NCBI GenBank assembly: GCA_001792895.1 | Contig: MARA01000004.1 | Coordinates: 1,488,001 to 1,552,000, forward strand | Direction: 5' to 3' | Source: Lentinus brumalis | Lineage: Eukaryota; Basidiomycota; Agaricomycetes; Polyporales; Polyporaceae | DNA length: 64,000 bases | Shown here: piece by piece, positions 40,051 to 51,652 of the stretch | Layout of the letters: each line of letters begins with the position of its first letter | Numbering within the stretch: position 1 is the stretch's first letter | The notes under the pieces: generated by a model | The model's database searches: none | Seen by the model: only the letters and a program-made list of their open reading frames with translations | Told to the model about the DNA's origin: nothing | Position numbers and translations under genes: made by a program

Positions 40051-43000
40051 TCATAGGATGGATTGGGAATAATATTGATACTACGATGTGTTCGTATCAG
40101 TGACGTTGATCGGGACCACGGCCATGGAGCGTGAAAACATACCGAATCATAGAGTCGTGTCCAATTTGACCCCAGGGACGTGTCGATGAGTCGTTGTACA
40201 TGCTCTTCCACCGCAGACTGCGTGAGACCCTGCTGGAAGCGGTCCCGGAGGAGCTGCGCGGTCTGTTCGCCAAACGCCGCGAAACAAGGCAGTGTGGAAT
40301 CCTTCTGCATCAACTCCACAAGAGCTACAGCAGACCATGTCAGGGCTGGCCTCCACAGGTACGGCTAGTAGCACGCCGATACTCACTGACGATCCTGTCA
40401 CAATGCTTGCGTGCCGCGTCGAAGCCCTCCTTGAAGAGTTTCAGGAATTCGCGGTAAGCAGGGCTGTCAAGCCCGCCAAGCACTTCAATGTACTCGAGGG
40501 GGAGCTTGAATGGCGCCGCCTCGAAACCAATGTTACCAGGGGAATTAGAGAGCATAAAGCCGAAGTCGATGTGGATGAGATGCCCGTCGCGGTCGAGGAG
40601 GATGTTGCCGTTGTGGCGGTCCTTGATCTGCAGCAAATACGTGACCAGGGAGTAGCCGGCCAGGGACTTTGCGAAGTTGCGTTGTGCCCTCACGTACTTC
40701 GCTGAGGTGGGGTCGCCATATGTCTGATAGTCACGTCAGTGCGCGACGACATGCGTAAGAAAGGCTATGACAAACGCACCGACTTGAAGTGGTCGAGCAA
40801 GGTGACGTGCCCCAGACGACCTTCTGCTAACCTCCGTGCATACTCGGCCTTCTTGATCGAGTGTATTGACACGGCATCGGTGATTGTCTCGACAAGACCC
40901 GAGGAATTGCCCGTGATGAGGATGCGAAAGCTGTGGGTATGACATGTCAAAATCCTCGGGATACGCTATCAGCGACGCAAGCTACGCACTATCGTACCCA
41001 ACATTGGCAATTCTCGTCCTTCCAGATCTTCTCAAACTCTTGGATGAGCTGAACAGCGAGTTGCTCCTGTCGCAGATCGCCGCCTGTCTTGACAATGACC
41101 GAGACGCAGTCCCAGTTGGCTGCAGCAAGCAGGTCAACCATTGCCACACAAGCATATAGTCAAGAAACGTACCGAGATGGCCATACGGCGAGGCTTGTCG
41201 TACACGAGCCTAGACATACGCGTCAAGACCAGACATTGTGACGTATAATGGTCAATCCTACCTTCTTCGCCGCCCACGACTCACTAAACACGACAGCTGA
41301 AGGGTCCGCCTTGCTCAGCTCCCTCCGGATGATGCCCTCATCCTCCGCAGTCTTCAGGTGTCCATTTGCAGGAGCCATTCTCAACGATCCCTCGTTAACT
41401 CCGTTCTCCTTCATGCGCGCCATTCGTTCCTCCTCGAGCGCCAGCATCTCCTCCATGATGCGATCGCGGATCGCAGCAGCCTCAGATGAAGGTAACTTCA
41501 TGCGCATCGGCGCCGCCGCCGCCGATGCCCCAGGCTCGCCGGAGACACCAGGAGTTGAAGGGGTGCTGGTACCGTTCATTGCGCCTGTAAGCCAGCTCGT
41601 GCCAGGAAGCCAACGGAGCGGGGCTCCGAGCATCGAGGATTCGGTCGACGGAGGCAAGCCCGGGATTGAAGGGGCTGCGAGGGATTGACTCGCGTTGAGC
41701 TGTGCCAGCATAACCGCCGCTGTGCGCATACGCTCAGAGTACTCATCCAGCGAGAGCACGCGGGCCGGATGTGGTCGCGCAGGGGTGTTCGGGTCAGAGG
41801 TTGCCGGAACTTGCGAAGCGCGAGATGGAGGGATGTTGAGAATGAGAGAGTGGCCATTGAAGGCCAGGGGGTCGGGTCTGTCGGAATGAGGTGTATTAGG
41901 GTTTGAAGAGGCGCGAGACCAGGCAGCCATGTCGAGTTCCTTGTTCTTTGGCGCGGGCGGAAGGACTATTGAGTCTGAAAGATCGAAATTGTTTACTTTT
42001 AGCGAGCTCTCGTCGCCATACAGTTGCTCCACAAGATCTATCTCCTCTTCTTCTGGCGGTTCGGAAGGAGACATGACGGATGGCGAGGTAGCAGGAGGTA
42101 CTGAGGAAGATGGCTCTGCATCGCCGGTATCTGTGCCGAGAGCGACCTCAGAGCCATTGACATGATCAGGTATGACAACGGCCGGTCGAGACTTGGACGA
42201 GTCGCTCCGTGTAAATGATACGAGGTCCTTCGATGTCCCCTTCGCCTCGTTCTCTTTCAAGACGATCTTCTTCAGTATCTCCTTATTACTTCGTTTGGCC
42301 GGGTCGAAGTCAAGGTCGTTATGGAGGATTTCAATGAGCAGAAGATATGGCGCACGCTCGGCCGAGTTGAGTACTACACTTTCTCCGGGCGGTATTCGAA
42401 TGATGCGGTGGTGCGGTTGCGGAATGTCGGTGGTTGCCTGAGGGATGTCTGAAGATGTGCACCACATAGGCATGCATATCTTACAAACCACATGTCTGTT
42501 GAGTTGCATCCACGTAGCAGTAGCGTGATAACTAACCTCAGCAGGTAACATATGATTCAGTCCCGTCAACTCAGCTCGCAGAGCACTGACGCGAGCAGGC
42601 TTGGGGACGACTAGGAGCTTGTTGCATATGTTCTCCAGGGCAAGAATGAATTGTACCTGGACAATGATCGTATACAATCTGACAAACAGCACGCAGCAAA
42701 CGCACCTCCGAACGACAGTAATGGCCGCGCAGGAGATACATTTGGGAAGCGAAGTCATACTTCTGCAAGAGTAGATCTGCGGTGGGAAGACTGTTCGGTC
42801 TGTAGGGGTGCCGTGAGGCGAAAGAAGGGGTAGACTGGAATGGAGATGCAGTAGCAGCGGACCGAGAAGGAGGACTGTCCTCTTGGCCAAATGGATCTTC
42901 CGACAGGCGTGGTTTCCGTATGTCTCGGAGATGCAACGGGAGGGCCGGACTTGTCTGAGCAGCAATTGTTTGCCTCCTGGACATCCGCCCTTGGATGACA

Positions 43001-43861
43001 GAGAGAGGCTGAGGAGGAGAGTCCTGCTCCGAACCCGTCTTCGAGATTTGCTCCTCGTTCAGCGCCGGAGAACCGACGGAGTCGGCGTCGTCGTCTGGGG
43101 AACTGTCCGCCGTAGAATCAGCTGAGATAGACCGAGCCATAGCTTCATCTTCTCCGAACCGCTCGATGCTCTTGATATCCCGGCCCTCATCGTCTAGGCG
43201 TCCTTGTTCAATTGCAACCGGCCCCATAACTTGTGTAAGCTCTGGCATGCCGGGTACGCCCGCCCAAACCATGCCTATACCGACCAATGCCGGTTGGACA
43301 TGAGCTTTCACCTTCTTCCGAGAGGGTCTGAAAAGTGCAGGTACGCTAAGAGACGAGTAAGGAACAGAGGGGAGGTCGCCAAAGATAATCTCATGACATT
43401 CGTGCAGGATGCGTTGACAGATGAGGAAGGACGCGGGATTCGCCCCTGGCTGGGCGAGGTCCTTGAGATATGCTTGCATGTACCATAGGGTCTACGGACC
43501 TTAGCACGAAAGCAATAGCATACCGAGGGTGTGGACGCACCAGCATGGCAATATGGGTAGACTTGTGCGCGATCTCGACTACAAAGCTCTCCAGAGCTCT
43601 GGACTTAGACGGCCTCGTTACAAGTAAATGACTGTGGTGCGTGAAATGCCAGTTAGTATGACCGTGCGCACCGCCCACATGCACTCACCATACGAAGCCC
43701 CATACTTCTCGCAACTCCTGGGTATCCAGTTCCCTGAGACGTCTCGTCAAGTAGTAGGTGATTCCGATGTTGTCCACATATATCCTGAGGTATTGAAGGG
43801 CGACATGTACCGAGAAGAAGGATGGAGAGAGGAAGAGACGGAGGAGGAGGGCATGCGACAT
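40051..43861 (-). CDS. PIK1: phosphatidylinositol 4-kinase, Pik1/PI4KB type
   Basis: Makes PI4P at the trans-Golgi and nucleus. Seen: start at 43861 gives MSHALLLRLFLSPSFFSVHV and DNIGITYYLTRRLRELDTQE, the lipid-kinase-unique helical domain, continuing with LESFVVEIAHKSTHIAML. A poorly conserved Ser/Pro/Glu-rich middle (about 41240-43200) follows. The kinase domain begins with IPPGESVVLNSAERAPYLLL (N-lobe, near 42370) and resumes after the insert: KTGGDLRQEQLAVQLIQEFE (near 41030-41090), then LQIKDRHNGNILLDRDGHLI and HIDFGFMLSNSPGN (catalytic and activation loops, near 40560-40630). The end, NWTRLYDS then YQYYSQSIL and TGA at 40051-40053, is the diagnostic PI4K tail. The catalytic Asp and DFG are present. 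Divergent from TRS120. Intact as read. Confidence 0.93.
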
Positions 43862-44133
43862 TGGGGAAGAAGGGAACTGCCCCGGACAGCAAAGTCGAAA
43901 TCAGGGACTGTCGGCCACAGCGCACCGTTCGTACACGCGAGCTGGTCCAAGACGCGCCGCCGACGCGCCTGAGCGCCTCCATCCCTCTCCTCCTCCTCGC
44001 TCACGCTGGACCCACTGTCTCCTGCCGGCCTTCTGCTACCTGTTCTATGGTCTGAGACCTCGCCACGACCTCGCTGCACACATACCTCATATTGTCTCTG
44101 TATAGCTGCTTCTGACACGGGTCCTCACTTCGC
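43862..44133. promoter_or_regulatory. 272-bp bidirectional promoter region of PIK1 and TRS120
   Basis: Start codons of PIK1 (-, 43861) and TRS120 (+, 44134) are only 272 bases apart, so their regulatory sequences must overlap. I see pyrimidine-rich blocks at 43980-44010, but no site I can name. Confidence 0.5.
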
Positions 44134-47100
44134 ATGGAACCATTTGCCTATGGCTCTCTCGCACAGATCCGCATCCTTCTCGTACCCGTTGGCCACATCC
44201 GTCGTTCAACGTTCGAACAGTGGGCTCTGGACATTAAGAGCATTGACACCATTGGCCTCGGAGACATAAGCACGGATGTCAAGGATGAGAGGTGTACGTT
44301 AGCTTGTGGCTGCACCGATGTATCCCGCTCACGGTATGCTCAGCTCGTTTCATGCCTAATCACCAGCTTGCTAGTGGATCACTGCACCTTGCCTACCCTT
44401 CCCATCCCCCGTCGGACTCCCATGCGCCCCTCTCCCTCTTCCGGGTGTCCGACTTCCCACTGGCAGTCATAGGCATCGCATCATGTGCACCGAGTGATTC
44501 GCTTGCAACCATCCTCGCTCAGTTTCAGACTGTCCTGCATGAAGTATTTCCGGCATCGTCTATGTTTCCTCTCGCGAGCAATTGCTTCGTGTTTGAAGAG
44601 AGCGACACCAGCACGAATATTCATCTCGGCGATAACTTCCCCGGGCTGGTCGTCATTCCGAGCATGATGGGTCACAAGAAGACATACGTTGGGACCCTCG
44701 TAGCTGACCTCTGCTCCAAAGTGCTCGTCGAGCTAGGTGCTGTTGTTGGTATCTTACGTGCGCATGTGAGCGATACGCGATCCTGATTCTGCCCGCAGGC
44801 ACAAACGTTGGAAAACCCGCTCGGCAATGAATACCTTAATGCTTCCCTCTTCCCCAACCTCCCGCCACCTTCTGAGATGCCCAGGTCTCTTGACGACGAA
44901 CCACGCCGGGATTCTTTACCTCTCCTTCCATCGCATAATAGCCAGCCGGACTTGAACGGCCAACTACGAGCGAAGACGCCTCTAGGTCTCAAGCGAGCTT
45001 CTACGATGAGTCCTGGTCTGCTCCCCAACCGTCATGTCAGTCTACCTCCCAGTCCGGCCCCTGGAAGTTTGAAGAAACGGCCGACAGCCATCGGTGCAGC
45101 CTCCTCTCATGGTCGATTCTTCAAGGTTCTGGCGGACTTCTTCTTGCTGGCAGGTCGGTTAGAGGAAGCCTCAATATGGTCAGTTTCTGCCCCGACAACG
45201 CATGTTCCGCTCTCACCTAGAGATATCTTGTCGTAGGTACAATGAGGCCATCGTGCTTTGCAAGTCTCCTCAGGATGTAGCTTGGCACGCATCTGCTCTG
45301 GAAGGTCTCGCCACAATCCCGATAGTCGAAGCATGGTCTTCGACTGATGGTATTGTTCGTGTGCTACAAGAATGTCCAGTATTCCGCATTAGCTGACCGC
45401 TCACGCAGAATGGCATAGCCCACGACAAGGATCCTTGGACAGATGCTGCTGACAAGCTCACTCAGGCCATCGCCCTATACCAGCGCGCCGTACCAGCCTC
45501 TGAACCAGAGGCAACTCTTTCTCTTCTTTCCTATCTTTATTGCTGTTCGGTCTTGCGACATAGTACCCTCCTTTACGCCGTCTGGTCGTCCAAGGGTTGG
45601 GGTCCCCTTGCTTTCACTGCTATGCTCCAACCCAGTCCATCTCCATTCTTACCCGCCACCCTCTCCAACAACGCCAGCCCAACCTCTAGCTCAAGCGCAC
45701 GGAACTCATACGCTGCTCTTGAGAGGCTGTCGGTTATCACCGGCATTACCCGCGCACAAATTGCGGCCTCGGTATCGCAAGCTCATGGTCCCTGGTTGTG
45801 TCACTTGGACACACGAGAACGTGTCCGTATTCTCGAGTACGTCGCGGCGATGTTCGGCGCGTTGGGCTACGTTCGGAAGGAGGCCCACGTGCTTAGAGAG
45901 GTGCTAGTATGTCTTATGGACATGGTCGTCTGTGGGCGCGAAGAGAGCGGTAGCGGAAGTGCGCGGGTTCTAAGCGCGGGACTTGCGAATCGCAATAACT
46001 CTCTCAATGTGACGACCGCGCAGGGCACCGTAGGCATCCGGGAGAACGAACGGACAGACGGTAATGACAGCATCCTGCACATTGTCAAGCACGTAAGCAG
46101 GGTGCACGGTGTCGACCTCGAAGCTGTCAAGTTGTTCGATTCCAATGCGCTCAATCGGGATAGCTGCACCTCGCAGGTCGATGAAGATGCGGAGAGGGAA
46201 GACGAACTTGCCCGTGCTCTTCAGGAGCCGTTTGGATGGCCCGAACTCCAGCTTGATATTGTCCGGGAAGCAATCGCCATTGCTGAAGCTCTCCCAGGTA
46301 TAAAATCGCTACACCCTACACCTTACACCACGCTTCAGACCGACTAAAACGCTTGACAGATTACATGGCCGTCGCCCAGTTCGCTTTGTCATCTCTGAAG
46401 CTTCTCCACCCCGTCATGAGCCTGAGAGACCAACACGAAATCTATAGTACGGCGAGCAAGGCTATGATGACGGCGAAGAGGAGAGGAGATGCGCGAGCTG
46501 TCGATTATTGGTCCGGCCAGCCCATCTCTGGGATCGCGGTTTTGCCGTACGGATCTCATCTACATGTCATACCATAAAGTGACTTATGCGCCTTCGCAGG
46601 TTGCCCTTGGTAAGAATGCCTATCGAGAAGCCTATCTCGCTGCTGTCGCAGAGCTCGACTGGCGCCACCTCAATCATTGCTGGAGTCCGAGACCCCTTCT
46701 TATACAATCCACGCAAGGCGCTACAAGGAGAGGTGAGCAGAGTATCACAACATATTCAATGGCCATTTGTGCTCATATCTTTACAGGTCAAGACTGTCCT
46801 GGTCCAGAATGAGCCTTTCGAACTGGTCGTTACGTTACGGAATCCCTACATCTTCGACCTTGAATTGCAAAGCCTGCAACTGAGGTCCGTTCATTCGGTC
46901 AATACCCAGAATTGGATTTCTAACGCTCGGCTCTCTTATGCGATAGCACGTCCGGTGTGACCTTTGTGTCCAAGCCCATCGCGGTTGTGGTGCCTGCAAA
47001 CTCATTCCATCCAGTGACGATCAGCGGCAAGGCGACAGAGTCCGGGATGCTGACGATCCGGGGCTGCATTGTCCAGGCACCAGGAGGAGCCTCACGCGAG

Positions 47101-49007
47101 TTCGTCCTGCCTCTCGCCACAGAGGAAGAGGAAGAGCGGAAATCGCGGCGGCGAAGCGCCATTGAGTGCGAGACGGGGAGGTCAAAACACTCGGGACTCG
47201 ACTCCCGCCCATGGCAAAAGTTTAGCAAGCGAGCAAGCGAGGTGGAGGCCAAGTCATCGACCAAGAGGACCGTCCGTTACATCGAGTGCGTTGTCGTGCC
47301 GGAACAGCCTCTCCTCCGCATACGTCGGACGTCGCTGACCCACGGCGCTGTCATGCTATATAACGGCGAAATGTGAGTACGTTTGTAGCTGCACCTCCAG
47401 TATTGTCTTACACTGTTCGGTAGGTCAACGATCCGGATAACTCTGGAAAACGTCTCGACGCTACCTGTAGACCTTATCCGGCTGACCTTCGATGACTCTA
47501 CGATCGCACCCGCTCAGCAAGCACTTGCGGAAGGTGACTTGTCAGTGTTCGAGACGTACGAGACGGAGTACGGCCTGGTACATCGGCCTGTGTTTACTTG
47601 GGACAGTGAGCACGAATCGCAGGAAATTGGACCAGGGCAGAAGAAGGTGATCACCGTCAACTGCTTTGGCAAGGTCGGCTGGTACGTAAACCATCATCCT
47701 TTCTCAGCTCTTATTGAGCCTCTTCTCCAGTACGAATGGTGCAATTCATGCATCGTATGCTTATGTCCGGCGGCCGCAGGAGATCCTCGCAGAACACCCG
47801 GAGGTCTTTCACACCCGACAATTGTCATATCCCGTGTTGGTCACGGTCTACCACATGCTAGAGTGTCACGCCATGGATATTCTGTCATATTCCGGCGCCA
47901 CTACATCCTTGCCTCCAAGCGCTACTGATGATTCCGACGTGACCATGCCGGAAGCCAGGGCGCGGTCAGCGCTGTTGCATGTGGGGGACATCGCGGACTG
48001 GTCCATATTCTCGATCGAAGTTCGGAACACCTATGGTCTGCCCTTTGAAGTCACCTTCGAACGCAAGCAAGAAGGTGTGTGATTTCTGACCGATGGAGTA
48101 TCGGTAGTAATTCTTCCTCCTCCGCACAGGCGTGGAGCATGCATCCATCACTAGTCTAGTTCCTCCGGGCTCGACATCTCGGTGGGTTGAAACGCATTTC
48201 TTGCGTTGGGAAGACCAAGCTTACATATCATTCAAGCATTGTCCTGCCGATCAAGAAGATATCCCTTCCTGAGGAGCATGTCTCTAAGCCAATCCCGATG
48301 CTTTCCGATCGACAATACGTTGTTTCGTCCTCCAAGCTTTCTGCCGAGGAAGAGCGGTCACAACGCGAACTCTTCTGGTACAGAGAAGAGCTATTTAAAG
48401 TTGTACATGGACGATGGCGGGAGGTAAGTGACCGGAAGCTTCTACGCCCATGGTGACGCTGAGATGACCGTACCTAGACCGGCGGTACTCGAGCGGGTAA
48501 CCTGTCATTGCGGCAACAACGAATGACGCTCCCGATGCTGGAAGCATTGCGCGTGGAGACTGCTCGCGTCCGGATGAGTCTTGTACGCTACAATGAAGAC
48601 GGCAAAGAACAGCCAGTACCGGTGGATCCAGCCGGTATGAGGTATTTGCCGTCGCCGAACGAGTTCGTGTACCTCCGGACAGCAATCACCAACCTTTCGC
48701 GTGAGTTTGCTATCGGATTCTAAACGGCCACCAGACTGACCCACAGATCCGCATAGCATCTGACTTGGTACTTACGCTCAATCTCGAACTGGAGCCCGCT
48801 CAGCATGTTGTCTACCAAGGCGAGCTTGTCGACATTTCGGTGGGGCGGCTGGCCAAAGGGGAGACACACGAGGTGGAAACCCCGCTCGCGTTCACCGCCT
48901 GTGGACGTTTCGACTTCTCAGCAGAAGTCTGGGCTCTTGGTCGTTCGCGCGATTCCGCTCTGGTGGGACACGGGAAGATGCGTATCAACGTGTCCGGCGA
49001 CCCATAG
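44134..49007 (+). CDS. TRS120: TRAPPII complex subunit Trs120 (TRAPPC9)
   Basis: Large subunit of the late-Golgi TRAPPII Rab-GEF acting on Ypt31/Rab11. Seen: start at 44134 (MEPFAYGSLAQIRILLVPVG), followed by FEQWALDIKSIDTIGLGDIS; first intron 44297-44349 approximately (GTACGT donor) leads into RFMPNHQLASGSLHLAYPSH. Then FRVSDFPLAVIGIASCA, CFVFEESDTSTNIHLGDNFP and LVVIPSMMGHKKTYVGTLVA match the N-terminal Trs120 region. Middle exons carry a TPR-like segment, FKVLADFFLLAGRLEEASI then YNEAIVLCKSPQDVAWHASA, and ATLSLLSYLYCCSVLRHSTL. The C-terminal half holds beta-rich parts such as KALQGEVKTVLVQNEPFELV, GIVTFVSKPIAVVVPANSFH-like segments, and TLENVSTLPVDLIRL. It ends GHGKMRINVSGDP at 49007. About 15 introns. 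The length (over 1,200 residues) matches the family. Confidence 0.9.
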
Positions 49008-49183
49008 CATGACAGCATTCTACTTGCGACTCATTTATGGATGAAGGCGTGCTTGCACTGCGAAGGACCACGGTGCCATGGATATCATGAACGGATAATA
49101 GTACGATAATGTACAACGGCCTCAGCGAGAGGTGTAGCATAATGAGTGTCCAGTCGTTATTCGATGGGGAATATATACTTCAT

Positions 49184-49746
49184 TCATAGTCTGACTCTTC
49201 CTTGAAGGTCTGACTGTACGCTAGGATGGTGCCATATACAAGACTGCGGGAATGTGAGTGGGGAAACACAAGAGATGTTATCAGAGACGTACGCTCCGCC
49301 AGCAATCGACATTACACATGCCCCCCGGGTGATGACCTCCGAATGAGCCAGTACCAGCGGAAGCGCAAACCCTGTCACGACTACCGAGGCAGTAATGAAG
49401 CGACCGAGGTCGACAGGACCTGAACCGTCGTATTCCGTGGAGAAGTCGTCCCCTCCGCAACGGGAGAAGAGTGCGTTTGGTAGTGGCGCAAGGACGAAGG
49501 TCAAGGCTAGGAACATGTACCCTCTTCAGACGCGCCATCTCACGTATCAGACCGGTCTGAGCTATGCAACGCACCAACGAGTAAGGGAAGCCAGTTCGAC
49601 CAGAGCGCACACGATAGTATGACGAGCAGGAAGCCAACAGCCAGCACGAAGGAGAGGAGGATGACCGCTGGGAGCCGAGCTTGAGTACATGCTTGCAGAT
49701 AGTCCCAGAGATACGTGTACGAACTTTTAATGCCTGCGTGAGCCAT
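49184..49746 (-). CDS. VPS55: Vps55, late endosomal membrane protein
   Basis: Small multi-pass protein that works with Vps68 in late-endosome-to-vacuole sorting; the human homologue is OB-RGRP. Seen: start at 49746 (MAHAGIKSSYTYLWDYLQAC), first membrane segment LPAVILLSFVLAVGFLLVIL, then SNWLPLLVGYMFLALTFVLA after an intron (near 49510-49570), PLPNALFSRCGG, and the hallmark VDLGRFITASVVVTGFALPL with VLAHSEVITRGACVMSIAGG. The last exon gives VYGTILAYSQTF and ends KEESDYE at TGA 49184-49186. Three exons. The N-terminus is longer than in yeast Vps55 by roughly 20-30 residues. Convergent with TRS120, 176 bases apart. Confidence 0.9.
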
Positions 49747-49916
49747 GGTGGGCCGGGGGCACTGTACACCGGAGACGAAATGGACGTTGAGAGGATGTCT
49801 GTGCACAACGCCAGGCGCAGCCCACAACGACGCACAGCAGACTGTTACGTAAGCAGGTGTTGATCTATAACTATTACTAATGGCGCAGCGGGGGTAGGAG
49901 GCCACATGGACTGGCT

Positions 49917-49992
49917 GCCGAGCTTGCGAGGCAGTTTGGGCGTCTGTGCCGAGCTTGCGAGGCGCCTGGGTGCTTGGCCGAGCCTGCGAGGC
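49917..49992. repeat. triplicated 16-mer GCCGAGCTTGCGAGGC
   Basis: Perfect copies at 49917-49932 and 49948-49963 and a one-mismatch copy (GCCGAGCCTGCGAGGC) at 49977-49992, spaced 31 and 29 bases apart. The spacer sequences differ. It lies about 170-250 bases upstream of the VPS55 start. Confidence 0.8.
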
Positions 49993-50139
49993 CCCCGAAT
50001 CCTTGTCTCCCCTAGGCAGCCCACGATACGACAAGTCGTATGGGGTCTGCTTCAAAACGCGTCGCTTTACCCTGTGGTTCCGTATCAGCGGACTTCGAAA
50101 CCGGCAGATTGATCCGGTCATCCAGAAAAGGCGATCCCG

Positions 50140-50562
50140 TCTGAAAAGGGTAACAGCTCGCTACAAAAGGAAATCACATCTGCTTTGGGTGGTATCGAGC
50201 GCCTGTACTCTACGTGCTCGCCGTCCTCTACAGAGTCTGCACCTCCGAGAGGTCATCGCAGCCTTCAGAAAGCTGAGGATACCTTCAATGAAGTACTTTG
50301 GGCCTCAGGGAAACGCCGGTTTGCCGCAGGAAGGCTCAGCCCACGAAAAATGCTATGTTGGCTGCCTCAGCTGAGATCCTGCTTCCCGCCGCAAGATAGA
50401 TCTCCTACATCCCTTGTCAGAGCTCTCCGGAACACTCTGCAGACGTCGTCAAGTGCTCTGAGTGTCGCCAGGATATGCGCGATGACAAATAACTCTCTCA
50501 CAACTGCGCAGACACCCGGCGACTTACAGTATCAGGAATCGATCATTGCCCAACAATAACAT
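50140..50562 (+). CDS. possible exon of an unrecognised gene
   Basis: A frame reading EKGNSSLQKEITSALGGIER, then SLQKAEDTFNEVLWASGKRR, looks more coding-like than other intergenic frames. It opens after an AG that could be a splice acceptor (GTCTGAAAAG) and continues to a TAA at about 50560. There is no domain, no convincing upstream exon and no downstream partner that I can see. It could be chance, a relic or an orphan gene. Nothing ties it to VPS55 or kinesin-5. Confidence 0.2.
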
Positions 50563-51065
50563 CCTGTAGCCACGCGCCGCAGTACAGGTCTCACCGGTGG
50601 ATGTACGCTGCAGTTGTCTCGTATGCCGGGGTCGCGGTATGACTCAGAACATCTCAGTTGCAGTCTTCCGTGTAAAGATGGAGCAGGTGATCATTTTCAA
50701 CCAGAGCTTGCTATCAGCGGTAACGAAAAACGTCCTGGAGGTGTATGAGTGGTTTCAGAAGGACTAGATAGTAGTTGGTGGGTACAGCGATCGTGTAGGG
50801 GTAACTAGGGTAGCGGACGAGGGTAGGAATGCGGGCGCCAACGCGTCGACGCGTCGTGTGTATAGATCTTGACGCGTCGTCGGAGATCAAAATGTTGCTG
50901 ACAAACTCAGATTCGGAACCTCTCGGTTCTTGCCCTCTATTTGATGCAGACTACCCGAATCCCGACTGTCTTACGCCGAGTTCCACGAGGCGTCCCGCTG
51001 TGAATGGTAGAAATTATCAGGGGGACAACTCACTGTGCCGCATTTGAGTGAGGCTGCCTCTTGAA

Positions 51066-51345
51066 GCCACGGGTTGGCCACGGGTTGTTGACGTGCATAA
51101 CCTTCAGAAAGTAACGGGTAAGTATGTTTTAGTAAGTAACGGGTAAGTATGCATTCAGCCACGGGTTGTTGACGCTGCTTACTGTCCATGACCTCAGTAA
51201 GTAACGGGTAAGTATGTGATCGGCCACGGGCTGTGAACGCTACTTATTGCCCATAACCCTCAGTAATTAACAGGTCAGTATGTCCTGTTGTTATCGCTAC
51301 TTATTCTCCATAACCTTCAGTAAGTCACGGTTAAGTATGTACTTG
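51066..51345. repeat. imperfect ~65-nt tandem repeat (minisatellite)
   Basis: Core GTAAGTAACGGGTAAGTATG occurs at 51132-51151 and 51197-51216; variants begin at 51107, 51263 and 51320, so the period is about 65 with one short extra copy. Most units also carry GCCACGGGTTGTTGACG and a CATAACC...CAG block. Divergence rises towards the right end. Confidence 0.85.
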
Positions 51346-51652
51346 ATCCATTACTTCTGCACGCCCCGCTCACCATCGCAGACTGCATACTTATCCCAAT
51401 CATATATCAGCTGAGCCGGAGGCGAAGCAAGGCTCATGCGCAACGGGGCAAAGCCACGGGTACTAAACTGGTATTTGTTCAGCTTGTAAGTAGTAGAGCT
51501 GCCAGTGTGTGGTATTCCATCGCTGTGGTATACAATGCGTTCAATAGGGACAGAGGCACGAGGAAAAGCGAAGTAGGTAGTAATAAAGTTACAGACGAAT
51601 GGAGGCCCTGAAGGCAATAGCAAGTATATCTATGTCCTCATCCAAGTCCGAT

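Larger units (their letters stand above)
49747..51652. other. gene-poor region with several repeat types
   Basis: About 1.9 kb between VPS55 (-) and kinesin-5 (-). It holds the VPS55 promoter near 49750-49900, a triplicated 16-mer (49917-49992), a coding-like unassigned frame (50140-50562), a cluster of ACGCGTCG motifs (50841-50879) and a ~65-nt tandem repeat (51066-51345). The right end, 51350-51650, is probably the kinesin-5 3' untranslated region. No transposase or reverse transcriptase is visible. Confidence 0.5.

Noticed and set aside
41248..42441. Plus-strand frames within PIK1
   Set aside because: They mirror the low-complexity insert of the kinase gene. The kinase motifs on the minus strand are unambiguous.
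50841..50879. MCB-type promoter for kinesin-5
   Set aside because: The cluster lies downstream of the kinesin-5 stop codon on the minus strand, far from its start at 55497.
51066..51345. CRISPR array
   Set aside because: Units are contiguous and drifting, without unique spacers of constant length, and the host is a eukaryote.
49747..51652. Intact transposon
   Set aside because: No transposase, reverse transcriptase, long terminal repeat or terminal inverted repeat could be found; only short repeats.
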